From the NCBI GenBank assembly GCA_004028795.1, contig SAIW01000006.1, positions 1-64,000 of the forward strand: a DNA stretch of 64,000 bases, in the 5' to 3' direction. Below are positions 1-9,275 of this stretch, piece by piece; within the stretch, counting starts at the first letter, position 1, and each line of letters opens with the position of its first letter. Source of the DNA: Chitinophagaceae bacterium (GTDB taxonomy: Bacteria > Bacteroidota > Bacteroidia > Chitinophagales > Chitinophagaceae). The notes below the pieces were generated by a model, which was not told the DNA's origin, did no database searches, and saw only the letters and a program-made list of their open reading frames with translations. The translations under genes and the position numbers were made by a program.

Positions 1-123
1 TTCATAAATAGTGTAACGAAATTTACATTATCAATTAATCGAAGTATAAGCAGAGATAATTGTAGAAATCCAATTCCTTATCTGGTAAAAAATCCAGGAG
101 CTTTTAAAAAACATTTCCTATGA
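1..123 (+). CDS. Possible 3' end of a gene entering from the left
   Basis: Frame 1 is open from the window edge to a TGA at 121-123, giving a 40-residue tail with no recognisable motif. It is followed by two terminator-like hairpins, as expected for a gene end. An open frame this short arises by chance fairly often in AT-rich DNA, so this is only a possibility. Confidence 0.2.
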   Translation, partial: FINSVTKFTLSINRSISRDNCRNPIPYLVKNPGAFKKHFL

Positions 124-172
124 ACTACCAATCTACACAAAAAGTTTGTTACTGTAGCAACAGACAGCAGGC

Positions 173-206
173 AAACGGTTTACAAGCCCCGTTTTTTCCT
201 TGTTTT
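173..206 (+). terminator. Weak terminator-like hairpin
   Basis: AAACGG (173-178) can pair with CCGTTT (189-194) and is followed by two T runs. It would end a transcript entering from the left. The stem is only 6 bp, so support is weak. Confidence 0.3.
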
Positions 207-247
207 TTAATTGTTACCAGCTCATTTTCAGCAGATAAGTTTTTATT

Positions 248-297
248 AACTGAAGCAGCCTCTATGCACCAATAAGCATTGAGCTGCTTCAGTTTTT
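248..297 (+). terminator. Rho-independent terminator
   Basis: A perfect 12-bp stem (248-259 with 283-294) has an inner ATGC/GCAT pairing and a T tract at 293-297. It separates whatever lies upstream from the GH5 gene. No gene is visible between 124 and 374. Confidence 0.7.
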
Positions 298-300
298 CTG

Positions 301-316
301 TACCAAAAAATTGGTA
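301..316 (+). promoter_or_regulatory. Palindrome upstream of the GH5 gene
   Basis: TACCAA-AAAA-TTGGTA is a perfect 6+4+6 inverted repeat about 60 bp before the GH5 start. It could be an operator for a dimeric regulator, but no cognate regulator is identified. Confidence 0.25.
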
Positions 317-374
317 TTGACAGAGCTGTTTTTAATCATATTAAAATAAATTATAATATATAAATCCACTTCCT

Positions 375-1439
375 ATGTTCCAGAAACTTTTAACCTTCGT
401 TACAGCAGTTTTATTTACAGGCTGCGTTATAGCACAAAGAAATGCATTACCTGTTTACGGTATTACTTTATGCGGTGCTGAGTTTGGAGAAACCAATCTA
501 CCAGGCACTTTAGGTACACATTACACTTACCCTAACACTTCAGAAGTTGCATACTTTGCTGCTAAAGGTGCTAAAACTATACAACTGCCTTTTAAATGGG
601 AAAGAATTCAAAGACAATTAAGTGGGCCTTTAGATGCTAAAGAGCTTTCTCTTATTACCAAATTTGTTGAAGACTGCGAGAGATACGGTGTAATGGTAAC
701 ATTAGTAATGCAAAATTTTGCCCGTTATCAAATTAATGGTGTAGAATATGTAATCGGCAGCCCAAAGGTTACATTAGCCCACTACAAAGATGTATGGAAC
801 AAAATTGCTTCAGTTATGAAAAACAGAACCAACATTTTCGCTTATAGCATTATGAGCGAACCGCATGATATGGGCGGTTACAAATGGTTTAATGCTGCTC
901 AATTTGCGATAAACGGCATCAGAGAGGTTGATAACAAAACAACCATTTTAGTTGATGGTGATAATTATTCAGGACCTGAAACCTGGGCTTTATATAATGA
1001 TGATTTGAAATACTTGAAAGACCCTGCTAATAACATGATGTTTAATGCTCATTGCTATTTTGATGAGGATCGTTCTGGTCACTATGTAAGAAGTTATGAA
1101 AGCAGCGGTGCTGATGAATATACAGGAGTAAAAAGAGTTAAACCATTTGTTGATTGGTGCAGAGCAAACGGAAAAACCCCTTTTGTTGGTGAGTTTGGTG
1201 TTCCTAAAAATGATAAAAGATGGTTAACGGTATTAGATAACTTTTTAGATTTTCTTTCTGCAAACAATGTGGGTGGTTGTTATTGGGCTGCGGGTCCATG
1301 GTGGAAAAATTATCAATTATCTATTGAACCTGTAAGTAAAGCAGACCAACCTCAAATGTTTGTATATGCCAAATATTTAACAGCCAATAGTAATACTGCT
1401 GCTTTAAATAATGCTAAAACAAGCGTTGTTGTAAAATAA
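375..1439 (+). CDS. Secreted glycoside hydrolase family 5 (cellulase-like)
   Basis: The 354-residue product is a GH5 TIM-barrel retaining glycanase, probably acting on beta-1,4-glucan or mannan. A signal peptide covers roughly residues 1-21. The acid/base Glu is E162 (in SIMSEPHD) and the nucleophile is E273 (in FVGEFGVP); H226 and Y228 fit the conserved HxY that precedes the nucleophile. The length fits a single catalytic domain with no carbohydrate-binding module. The lipoprotein gene at 1488 starts 48 bp downstream on the same strand, so the two are probably co-transcribed. Family assignment is firm; exact substrate is not readable from sequence. Confidence 0.88.
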   Translation: MFQKLLTFVTAVLFTGCVIAQRNALPVYGITLCGAEFGETNLPGTLGTHYTYPNTSEVAYFAAKGAKTIQLPFKWERIQRQLSGPLDAKELSLITKFVEDCERYGVMVTLVMQNFARYQINGVEYVIGSPKVTLAHYKDVWNKIASVMKNRTNIFAYSIMSEPHDMGGYKWFNAAQFAINGIREVDNKTTILVDGDNYSGPETWALYNDDLKYLKDPANNMMFNAHCYFDEDRSGHYVRSYESSGADEYTGVKRVKPFVDWCRANGKTPFVGEFGVPKNDKRWLTVLDNFLDFLSANNVGGCYWAAGPWWKNYQLSIEPVSKADQPQMFVYAKYLTANSNTAALNNAKTSVVVK

Positions 1440-1487
1440 AAATACTCAATATCTTATCTATACTCAATCCTATTCAATCCTAATTTT

Positions 1488-3575
1488 ATGAAAAACCTTC
1501 CTTTGATATCACTTTATTCGCTATTGCTGGTTTTAACAGCATGCTCAAAAAAAGTTGAGTTATTGCAGAATGACGTTACAACAAAAAAAGTACAGCCATC
1601 AGAAACAGTTGTAGCTTCATCAGTAGAAAGTTTAGGTTCTCCTTTTAAAAGCAGTAATGTATTAGTAAACATTAATCCTGCTAATCCTAACTTCACGCCA
1701 TTAGTAACTTTTCATCCTAATACTAATTCAGGCAATGAGTTAATTATGATTGATAATGGTGAAACCAATAATGCTACCCCGTTACAGGCATTCAGATTTG
1801 TTTCTGTTAATTTAGATAACGGTAGTTACAAATTCATTTCAATTACAAATCCATCAGATAACAGCATAGTTACCAACTCTGTAGGCAGAGTGGTAAGGTA
1901 TGTTTTTGGAAAAGACTTAAACCTTTATATAGTTACTGAAGGAAGCTATGGCGGCGGTGGTCATATAATTCAATACAATCCCAATACACAAAAGGCAATT
2001 GATTTAGGGAAACCGTTTTTGTTAGGTGGAAAATATTTAGATATTTATTCTATTAATGTTGGCAGCGATGGAATGTTATACGGTGGCTCTTTTGGCGGAA
2101 GCGGTGAAGTAATAACCTTTAGATACAACTACAAAACATTTACTGTTGATGCCAAACCTTTAGATAATACTTCGAGATATGTAAGCTATATAAGCGGCGA
2201 TGCTAATTATACTTATGCAGCTTGCGGAGAGAATAACTGGTATTTATATGCCATTCCTAAAAATGGTGGGTCAGTAAAAACACTATTATCTTCTGAAGGT
2301 GCTTCTTACAGAATTGAAATGGTAACTTATACTGATGCTCCTTATGCAGCACTGCAATCTATGCATTATAAACTAAGTAATGGTACTGCTATAGCCTTAG
2401 GTACTAATAACACTCCGAAAACTGCACAAATATTATACACACCTTATCCTTTAAATAAAATAAACCAATTACAAATTCAATGGAATAATAGCAGCAATCA
2501 ATTAAGTTATGTATTAAATGGTGTTGCGAAATCTATAACCGTTAACGAAATTTTATCTAATATCTATGCAACAGGTGCTGCTGCTTTTGTAAACAATACT
2601 TTATTTACCTGTTCTAATAATCTCTCTTCAATCGGGAAATTAAATATAGATGGTAGTTGGAATATTTTAGGAAGCATGGGATGCAATGTAAAAAGTATTG
2701 CTGCATCAAACAGAAACACTGTTTTATTTGGTGCTTACCCAAAAGGAAACTTATTTGAATATCAACCACAAGCAGCTTGGAACTTAAACACTGATGCAGT
2801 TGCCAATGGAATACTGATTCCTAACACAAGTAACCCTGCATTATTATCAAGGCAGCAAAATGCTGATGCAGCAGGCGTTTATGGTCCAATGTATATTAAC
2901 TCAAATATGCAAACAAAAAATAATATAATAGTTACCGGAGGTGATAATGATAGAATAACCGCTTCTTCTGGCAGAGCATTGAGTGTAGGAACTTATAATA
3001 ACGGAGTTGTAAAAAACTTTGCTCCGCAAGAATTTGCTAACTATCTATTTGCAGGTATGTGTTTAAGCAGCGATAGTAACAAAGTTTATGTAGCCGGCAA
3101 TGCTTCAAACGGAAGTAATTCAACAGTTTTTGAATATAACCCTTCCACTAATTCTATAACAAAAAGAATTAGTCTACCTTTTGCAGATTTAGGCAATATC
3201 GCCTTATACAACAAAGACACTGTAGCCGGTTATTATAATGATGCTGTTTTCTTATTCAGTATTTCAACAGGAAAAGTTATCTGGCAAAATGTTTTAGGAA
3301 GCGGTCAAAGAATTTTTGCTCTCACTGTTACTCCTGATAAAAAAATAAGTATTATTCATATGTATTTGCAAGCCATTCATTTTAAAGTTATAAATTATAC
3401 TTATGCAAACGGCAATGCTGTTGCTACTACTTTAGGAGAGATAACAGATTCTTATGGTGATGAAAATACAAAACCGGGATGGCTTACCTGCGGTTCTGTT
3501 ACTGCAACTGGGTATAGCATTTATGTAAGCGGATTAAAAGAGTTATTCAGAATTAACGTTAGCAAAGCCAATTAA
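1488..3575 (+). CDS. Large secreted lipoprotein, beta-propeller-like, function unknown
   Basis: The 695-residue protein has a clear lipoprotein signal (LTAC, Cys at residue 19). The mature part is rich in Gly, Asn, Ser and Tyr and repeats short units such as YNPNT and GSDGMLYGG, which suggests a beta-propeller, but I could not assign a family. It lies directly after the GH5 gene, so a role in binding or processing the same polysaccharide at the cell surface is plausible inference. Confidence 0.75.
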   Translation: MKNLPLISLYSLLLVLTACSKKVELLQNDVTTKKVQPSETVVASSVESLGSPFKSSNVLVNINPANPNFTPLVTFHPNTNSGNELIMIDNGETNNATPLQAFRFVSVNLDNGSYKFISITNPSDNSIVTNSVGRVVRYVFGKDLNLYIVTEGSYGGGGHIIQYNPNTQKAIDLGKPFLLGGKYLDIYSINVGSDGMLYGGSFGGSGEVITFRYNYKTFTVDAKPLDNTSRYVSYISGDANYTYAACGENNWYLYAIPKNGGSVKTLLSSEGASYRIEMVTYTDAPYAALQSMHYKLSNGTAIALGTNNTPKTAQILYTPYPLNKINQLQIQWNNSSNQLSYVLNGVAKSITVNEILSNIYATGAAAFVNNTLFTCSNNLSSIGKLNIDGSWNILGSMGCNVKSIAASNRNTVLFGAYPKGNLFEYQPQAAWNLNTDAVANGILIPNTSNPALLSRQQNADAAGVYGPMYINSNMQTKNNIIVTGGDNDRITASSGRALSVGTYNNGVVKNFAPQEFANYLFAGMCLSSDSNKVYVAGNASNGSNSTVFEYNPSTNSITKRISLPFADLGNIALYNKDTVAGYYNDAVFLFSISTGKVIWQNVLGSGQRIFALTVTPDKKISIIHMYLQAIHFKVINYTYANGNAVATTLGEITDSYGDENTKPGWLTCGSVTATGYSIYVSGLKELFRINVSKAN

Positions 3576-3597
3576 GCATTTAACGGTATTTGAAATT

Positions 3598-6576
3598 GTG
3601 AAAAAAATATTATTTTCACAATTCTCAAATTCAATCATGCTGCCGCTGAGCCAATATTCTACTGCAGTTGTTTTTCAACTGGATGAAAAGTTGCTGATTA
3701 AAAGTTGGTGGCCTGAGAAAAATAGCTTTACAAAAACATTTTCAACCGGTTTACTTAATAAAAAGTTCAGTTCGTTGATTGCTAAGCAGCAATCGCAACT
3801 GTTTGGCACGGCTGTTCAATCAAAACAATCTCCCCGAAATGCAAATGAGTTTTTGCTGAATATCGGTAATAATAATTTTAAGTGGTTTGAATTAAAATTT
3901 AAAAAGCAATCCAGGTTTACTATTGTTTCGGCAGTAAATATTCATCAGCAAAAAAAAGCGTTAGCAATAAAAGAAGCCGCCTTAAAAAACGATGTTAAGC
4001 ATTATCAATCATTATTAGAACATTTGCCTATTGCTGCCACTTATAAAACATTAAACGGCTATTTCTATTTTATTAATAAGGCTTTCACTGAAACATTAGG
4101 TTTTACTTTAAAAGATATTCCTACTGTTGAAGATTGGATAATAAAATCTTGTAAAAGTGAAGCTGATGCTAAAATTGCGTTGAAGTATTGGAAAAAAGAT
4201 TTTGCCATCTTGAAAAAAGGAGGCACTACAAAAAACAGGGTACTGCATGTTTATACAAAAAAGGGTGAAGAAAAGTTTATTGAATTAAATGCAGTGCTGC
4301 ACAATAATTTAATACTTACTACTTATAACGACATAACAGAAAAACATAAAGAGGCTCGGTCAGTAATAAGAGAAAGAGAAACATTTCAGAAATTTATAGA
4401 CAACCTTCCTTTTCCTTTTGTAAGCTGTACTGTAGATTATGAGCTAACCTATATAAACAAAAGATTTACAGAAGTTTTTGGATATACCTTCAATGAAATT
4501 AAACCATACAATGTTTGGTTTAAAAGATTCAAGTGGAATTACCCCGAACATGAATCAGATCATGATAAAGAGTTCTACGCCACTTTAGCATTTCATAAGC
4601 AAAATGCTCATTTGCCTATTCCTTTAATAAGAAGAGAAGTATATGCCAAAGATGATAGTATAAGATTAGTTGAAATACATTTCGGTTCTTTACACAACCA
4701 GATTTTTGGAATAGTAAACGATGTAACAGAGCAAACTAAAATTCAGCATCAACTAAAAGAAAGTCACGAACGTTTTAAACGTATTGCAGAAAATATCCCG
4801 CTACCTTTTATAGCTGCCAACTTAGACCTCTCAGTAAACTTTGCCAATAAAAGGTTTTATGAATTTACCGGTGTTAAACTGGAGGAAATAAAAACCTTTG
4901 ATGATTGGTATAAATTTATCATTTTAGACGACCCTAAAGACAAAGAGAAAAATCTGAAAGCGTATTATGCATTATTAGCAGAACACAAATCTTCACCGGG
5001 TTTTACTGCACCCGTTTTACGAAGAAGGTTCAGAAATAAAAATGGAGAAATTAAAGACATTAACCTCAACTTCTCCATTTTCGAAAATCAGATTTTTTGC
5101 ATTATTGAGGATATTACTGAACGGATTGTTGCTGAAGAAAAAATTAAAGAAAGCGAAAGATTATTCAAAGCATTAATAAACAACATTGCAGTACCCGTTG
5201 CCTGTTATGATGCCAATACCATGAAATGTGTTTTTATAAACAAACCATTTATTAAAACCTTAGGATATCAATTGCATGAAGTAAGGCATTTTGAAGAATG
5301 GTATTCAAAATTAGCTTATACAGATAAAGAAGTAAGGCATAAGGATAGTTTAATTTGGCAAAAAGCAGTAGAAGACAGAAGAAACAGACGCTCAACTGAA
5401 GTTGCTTTATTTGAACGACCAGTACGTTGTAAAGATGGTTCAATAAAACTGTTTGAAATTTCATTTACAGTAAATGAAAACTTAGTTTATGGTTTGTTTA
5501 AAGATATAACGCAACAAAAACAGGCAGAAGCATTATTAAAAGAAAGCGAACAACGATTCAGAACTTTAGCAGAAGATATGCCTATTGCTATCGGAAGCCA
5601 CGATTTTAATGGCAAGGTTGTTTTCTTCAATAAACATTTCATTAAATCTACCGGCTATACTTATGAAGATTTACCAACTTTAAAAGATTGGTATAAAAAA
5701 ACCCAACCCAACCCAACTATAAGAAAACAGTTTTATGAAAATTGGTTGCAGGTTATTAAAAATTACAGAGATGGAATTATAAAAGAACAACCTTATATAG
5801 AAGCATCTTCTATGTGCAAAAACGGAACGTTTAAAACATTTAATTATCTGTTCAGTATTGTAAATGATGTTGTATATATTATTTTGGTTGATATAACTGA
5901 ATTAAGAAAAGCAGAAAATGAAATCTCTGCATCGCATAAACATTTAAGAGAGCTAACCAACCACTTGCAACAGGTACGTGAAGATGAAAGAAAATATATT
6001 GCAAGAGAAATTCATGATGAATTGGGGCAATTAATTACAGGTTTAAAGCTTGATATAAGTATTGCCAGAAAAAAAATTGAAAAAACAATGCCTGAAATGG
6101 CAGAGAAGCTGAATGAAACGATAGAATTAACTGATAGAATTGTAAAAACTGTAAGAAGAATTTCTACAGAATTACGTCCACCTATTTTAGACGATGTTGG
6201 TCTTGCTGCAGCCATAGAATGGGAAAGTAAAGAGTTTACCAAAAGAACAGGAATTAAATGTACTTTTTCAGATAAAAAGCAGGGAGTACAATTGGCTATT
6301 GATAAAAAATCAAACCTGTTCAGAATATTTCAGGAAAGTCTTACCAATGTTATGAGGCACTCAAATGCAACAGAAGTAAAAGTCTTATTAGAACTGAGAA
6401 AAGATAAAATGGCCTTATGTATAGAAGATAATGGCAAAGGTTTTGCAATTACTAAACAATCAAAAACGCTGGGGCTTTTAGGGATGAGAGAAAGATCTAT
6501 TGCATTAGGCGGTATATACAATATTGAAAGCCAACCGGGTAAAGGCACTAAAATATGTGTTGAGATACCCATCTAA
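3598..6576 (+). CDS. Multi-PAS sensor histidine kinase (NarL/LuxR-partner type)
   Basis: This 992-residue cytosolic kinase has no membrane segment. Five PAS units follow one another (near 134-250, 263-375, 391-510, 520-640 and 655-780), each opening with a similar xLPxPF/PIA stretch. A HisKA_3 dimerisation domain has phospho-acceptor H806 in REIHDELGQ. The HATPase domain has an N box (E913, N917) and a G1 box with D944 in DNGKGF. The frame opens with GTG at 3598; an ATG at 3637 is an equally good start because no ribosome-binding site decides. The response regulator follows 12 bp downstream and is the likely partner. The signal is unknown. Confidence 0.9.
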   Translation: MKKILFSQFSNSIMLPLSQYSTAVVFQLDEKLLIKSWWPEKNSFTKTFSTGLLNKKFSSLIAKQQSQLFGTAVQSKQSPRNANEFLLNIGNNNFKWFELKFKKQSRFTIVSAVNIHQQKKALAIKEAALKNDVKHYQSLLEHLPIAATYKTLNGYFYFINKAFTETLGFTLKDIPTVEDWIIKSCKSEADAKIALKYWKKDFAILKKGGTTKNRVLHVYTKKGEEKFIELNAVLHNNLILTTYNDITEKHKEARSVIRERETFQKFIDNLPFPFVSCTVDYELTYINKRFTEVFGYTFNEIKPYNVWFKRFKWNYPEHESDHDKEFYATLAFHKQNAHLPIPLIRREVYAKDDSIRLVEIHFGSLHNQIFGIVNDVTEQTKIQHQLKESHERFKRIAENIPLPFIAANLDLSVNFANKRFYEFTGVKLEEIKTFDDWYKFIILDDPKDKEKNLKAYYALLAEHKSSPGFTAPVLRRRFRNKNGEIKDINLNFSIFENQIFCIIEDITERIVAEEKIKESERLFKALINNIAVPVACYDANTMKCVFINKPFIKTLGYQLHEVRHFEEWYSKLAYTDKEVRHKDSLIWQKAVEDRRNRRSTEVALFERPVRCKDGSIKLFEISFTVNENLVYGLFKDITQQKQAEALLKESEQRFRTLAEDMPIAIGSHDFNGKVVFFNKHFIKSTGYTYEDLPTLKDWYKKTQPNPTIRKQFYENWLQVIKNYRDGIIKEQPYIEASSMCKNGTFKTFNYLFSIVNDVVYIILVDITELRKAENEISASHKHLRELTNHLQQVREDERKYIAREIHDELGQLITGLKLDISIARKKIEKTMPEMAEKLNETIELTDRIVKTVRRISTELRPPILDDVGLAAAIEWESKEFTKRTGIKCTFSDKKQGVQLAIDKKSNLFRIFQESLTNVMRHSNATEVKVLLELRKDKMALCIEDNGKGFAITKQSKTLGLLGMRERSIALGGIYNIESQPGKGTKICVEIPI

Positions 6577-6588
6577 TATTCTAAGATT

Positions 6589-7215
6589 ATGAATATACTT
6601 ATCGGAGACGATCATAGCATTTTAAGAAAAGGCATCAGAACAATATTAACTGAAGCATTTCCTTCAGCTAATATTGAAGAAGCTAATGATGGTGTTGAAA
6701 TAATAAAAAAAGCAGTTTTGAAAAAATGGGATATCATCATCTCAGATATTTCTATGCCTCATAAATCCGGTTTAGAAGTTTTAAGAGAAATAAAGCACAT
6801 CAGCCCTAAAACGCCCGTGCTTATTCTAAGCGTTCATTCTCCTGACCAGTATGCAGTAAGAACTTTAAAAGCAGGAGCTTCAGGTTATTTAACTAAAGAA
6901 AGTGCTCCTGAAGAATTAGTAAAAGTTGTAAAACATATTCTTGGTGGTCATAAATATATCAGTCCTGAAATTGCAGAAATTTTAGTTGATTATCATGCAG
7001 ATGAAAATGAATTGGCTTTACATGAAACCCTCTCTAACCGTGAATTTGAAATATTAAAACTGATAGCTTCAGGTAAAACCATATCGGAAATTGCTGTTGT
7101 ACTAACATTAAGTATTAATACAGTAAGTACTTATCGCTTCCGCATAATGGAGAAAATGAAAATGAAAACAAATGCCGAATTAACGAGGTATGCAGTAACG
7201 CATAATCTGGCATAA
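6589..7215 (+). CDS. Response regulator, REC plus LuxR-type HTH
   Basis: The 208-residue protein has a receiver domain (acidic D7/D8, phospho-acceptor D53 in ISDISMP, Lys in LTKES near 105) and a C-terminal LuxR/NarL helix-turn-helix from about 145 to 208. It follows the five-PAS kinase by 12 bp, so the two form a two-component pair. Its targets are not known. Palindromes in the next intergenic space (7262-7330) are candidate binding sites, which is inference. Confidence 0.9.
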   Translation: MNILIGDDHSILRKGIRTILTEAFPSANIEEANDGVEIIKKAVLKKWDIIISDISMPHKSGLEVLREIKHISPKTPVLILSVHSPDQYAVRTLKAGASGYLTKESAPEELVKVVKHILGGHKYISPEIAEILVDYHADENELALHETLSNREFEILKLIASGKTISEIAVVLTLSINTVSTYRFRIMEKMKMKTNAELTRYAVTHNLA

Positions 7216-7261
7216 ATTCTTCTTTTTGTAGTAATAAAAACCACTTTACAGATTAAATATT

Positions 7262-7330
7262 GTTACAAATGTTTGTAACCGTTAGCTATTTACCGCATAA
7301 TTACGTAAACCTATTTTTACTTTAGTAAAA
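7262..7330 (+). promoter_or_regulatory. Two perfect palindromes in a 308-bp gene-free region
   Basis: GTTACAAA-TG-TTTGTAAC (7262-7279) and TTTTACT-TT-AGTAAAA (7315-7330) are perfect inverted repeats in the spacer between the regulator gene and the orphan receiver gene. They look like operator sites or small RNA hairpins. The rest of 7216-7523 holds a short CCTCG/CGAGG stem (7374-7393) and the terminator at 7457; no ORF is supported. Confidence 0.35.
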
Positions 7331-7456
7331 GTGGATAAGAATGGTGTAGTTAAACGGTTTTAAAATCCAATATCCTCGTTAATACAAGCGAGGTCTATAT
7401 CCATGAAACCTGTTTTAAGCAGGCGTTATTGTTTAGTCAGTAATGAAAAAGTAAAG

Positions 7457-7486
7457 ACCTTCTTGTTAAAGAAGGTTTTATTTTTG
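7457..7486 (+). terminator. Terminator hairpin upstream of the orphan receiver gene
   Basis: ACCTTCTT (7457-7464) pairs perfectly with AAGAAGGT (7469-7476) across a GTTA loop and is followed by a T-rich tract. It lies only 38 bp before the next start codon, so it may end the upstream transcript or attenuate the downstream gene. Confidence 0.6.
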
Positions 7487-7523
7487 GAAAAAATAACCCT
7501 AAACCCACAGAAATTTCACTCTA

Positions 7524-7895
7524 ATGAATGTGCTTTTATTAGATGATTCTGATATTGTTCTCGCAAGAATGTGCGAAGTATTAGCAGATGTTAGCTGCAT
7601 TAAAGAAATTTATTCTACTAAAAATATTGATAACCTCTTCAGCATATTAGCTGTAAAAAAACCGGAAATAGTTTTAATTGATACCAGCCTGCCTGATAAA
7701 AGCGGTATTGATGTTTTAAGAAAAATAAAACAGATTTCTTCGATAGTTAAAATTATTCTTGTTACCAACTACCCTACAGAACACTACAAATTAATGTGCA
7801 AAGAAAATGGTGCAGATTATTTTATTGATAAGTCAACAGCATTTGAAACTATTCCGTCTATATTAGAAAAAGAATGTTCTGTTTTGGCTGATTAA
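7524..7895 (+). CDS. Stand-alone receiver (CheY-like) protein
   Basis: The 123-residue protein is a receiver domain only: acidic pocket D7/D8, phospho-acceptor D53 in LIDTSLP, conserved Lys K103 in IDKST. It has no output domain. It could act as a phosphate sink or a protein-protein switch for the kinase at 3598 or another kinase. It ends 1 bp before the convergent proline dehydrogenase gene. Confidence 0.85.
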   Translation: MNVLLLDDSDIVLARMCEVLADVSCIKEIYSTKNIDNLFSILAVKKPEIVLIDTSLPDKSGIDVLRKIKQISSIVKIILVTNYPTEHYKLMCKENGADYFIDKSTAFETIPSILEKECSVLAD

Positions 7896-7896
7896 A

Positions 7897-9084
7897 TTAA
7901 GCTTTTCTTCTTGTTAATTCTTTTTTTATCAAAGTCAATTCTCTTCCTGTTTGCCCGCTAACACTGCTGTTTTCCTGTGCTCTACGCATTAAATAGGGAA
8001 TAACATCTTTTATCGGGCCAAATGGTAAATATTTACTTACACTGCAATTAACTTTTGCTAAATTAAAAGTAATATTATCGCTCATTCCATACAATTGAGA
8101 GAAATGAATATGAGCATGATTAAGCGGAAGATTATTTTTCTCTAACAATTCAACTGCTTTCAAATTACTTTGTTCGTTATGTGTTGCAATTACAGATGCA
8201 ATTTCATTAATGTTAGTTATTACATATTCAATAGCATCATTAAAATCTTTATCAGTTGCAGTTTTATCTTTTTGTATAGGCGAAGGATAACCACGTTGAG
8301 CAGCACGGTTACGTTCTTTTTCCATATAAGCTCCGCGAACCAATTTAACACCTAATATAAAATGATTTTGCCTTGCAATTCTGTGTGATAGTTTTAAAAA
8401 GTCGAGCCTGTCATGCCTGTATAACTGTATGGTATTATAAACAATTGCTTTTTCTTTATTGAAATGTTGCATCATTTCAATAGTAAGCCTGTCAATAGGG
8501 TCTTGAATCCAGCTTTCTTCTGCATCAATTAAAACACCGATATTTTTTTCTGTTGCTGCCTCACAAATTCTGTACATTCTTTCGCGTACTAAATCCCACT
8601 CATGCATTTCATCTTCATGGTCGTGTATACCACTTCTTAAACGCGGTGCTTCATCCAAAGTTTGTAATAAACCAAACCTTGCAATAGCGGTAACTTTTAC
8701 ACTGATGAAAGGAATATTTTTTTGTGAAGCTGCATAATTTATTACACGAATAAATTCTTCCGTAGCATGTTCAAAATCTTCTTCGCTTTGTTTGCCCTCA
8801 ACACCATAATCTAAAATAACATCAACACCATAGTTGCCTAATAAATTACAAACTGTTGAAGTATCTTCTAAAGTTTCACCGCCAACAAATTGTTTGAAAA
8901 TGGTACCCCGAACAATTTTATTAATAAATGGAAGCCTTCCTTTTATCAGTAACGGCGTTACCCTTGTTCCGATAGGAACAAACAAAGGATAACCCATTGT
9001 TGAGAACAAAAATTTTGATTGCTTTAACTCTTTATCAGATTTGTAAGCAAAGGCATTGGCTGTATTGTCGAAAGATATTTCCAT
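7897..9084 (-). CDS. Proline dehydrogenase
   Basis: The 395-residue FAD enzyme oxidises L-proline to delta-1-pyrroline-5-carboxylate, the first step of proline catabolism. It is the stand-alone PRODH TIM barrel, not a PutA fusion. The C-terminal substrate-binding signature YLMRRAQEN lies at 364-372, with the GQTGRE stretch after it. Strand motifs such as SVKVTAIARFG and GVLIDAEESW fit the family. No P5C dehydrogenase gene lies next to it in this window. Confidence 0.88.
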   Translation of the reverse strand: MEISFDNTANAFAYKSDKELKQSKFLFSTMGYPLFVPIGTRVTPLLIKGRLPFINKIVRGTIFKQFVGGETLEDTSTVCNLLGNYGVDVILDYGVEGKQSEEDFEHATEEFIRVINYAASQKNIPFISVKVTAIARFGLLQTLDEAPRLRSGIHDHEDEMHEWDLVRERMYRICEAATEKNIGVLIDAEESWIQDPIDRLTIEMMQHFNKEKAIVYNTIQLYRHDRLDFLKLSHRIARQNHFILGVKLVRGAYMEKERNRAAQRGYPSPIQKDKTATDKDFNDAIEYVITNINEIASVIATHNEQSNLKAVELLEKNNLPLNHAHIHFSQLYGMSDNITFNLAKVNCSVSKYLPFGPIKDVIPYLMRRAQENSSVSGQTGRELTLIKKELTRRKA

Positions 9085-9156
9085 ACTAACGTCCGTTCGT
9101 AATGCGAATATCGGATGCAGTATTGTAATTAAAAAAAAAGCTTGTTAGTGGTATGT

Positions 9157-9192
9157 GAAAAAACCACCGCAGCAATATGCTCCGGTGGTTTT
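9157..9192 (-). terminator. Terminator of the TonB-receptor gene
   Basis: AAAACCACCG (9160-9169) pairs with CGGTGGTTTT (9183-9192), with an inner AGCA/TGCT stem. Read on the minus strand it ends in a run of Ts, so it terminates the gene that ends at 9276. Confidence 0.8.
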
Positions 9193-9214
9193 ATAGTTGA
9201 TTAATGAACTGAAA

Positions 9215-9239
9215 GTACAAGAGTGCGACGCAAGGAACG
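9215..9239 (+). repeat. Dispersed 25-bp repeat, copy 1
   Basis: GTACAAG(A)GTGCGACGCAA matches the sequence at 54552-54576 with about three differences over 25 bases. Both copies are intergenic. It looks like part of a dispersed chromosomal repeat. Confidence 0.5.
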
Positions 9240-9275
9240 ATGCCATGAAACCCTATTGCCGGCTACAATGTATGC

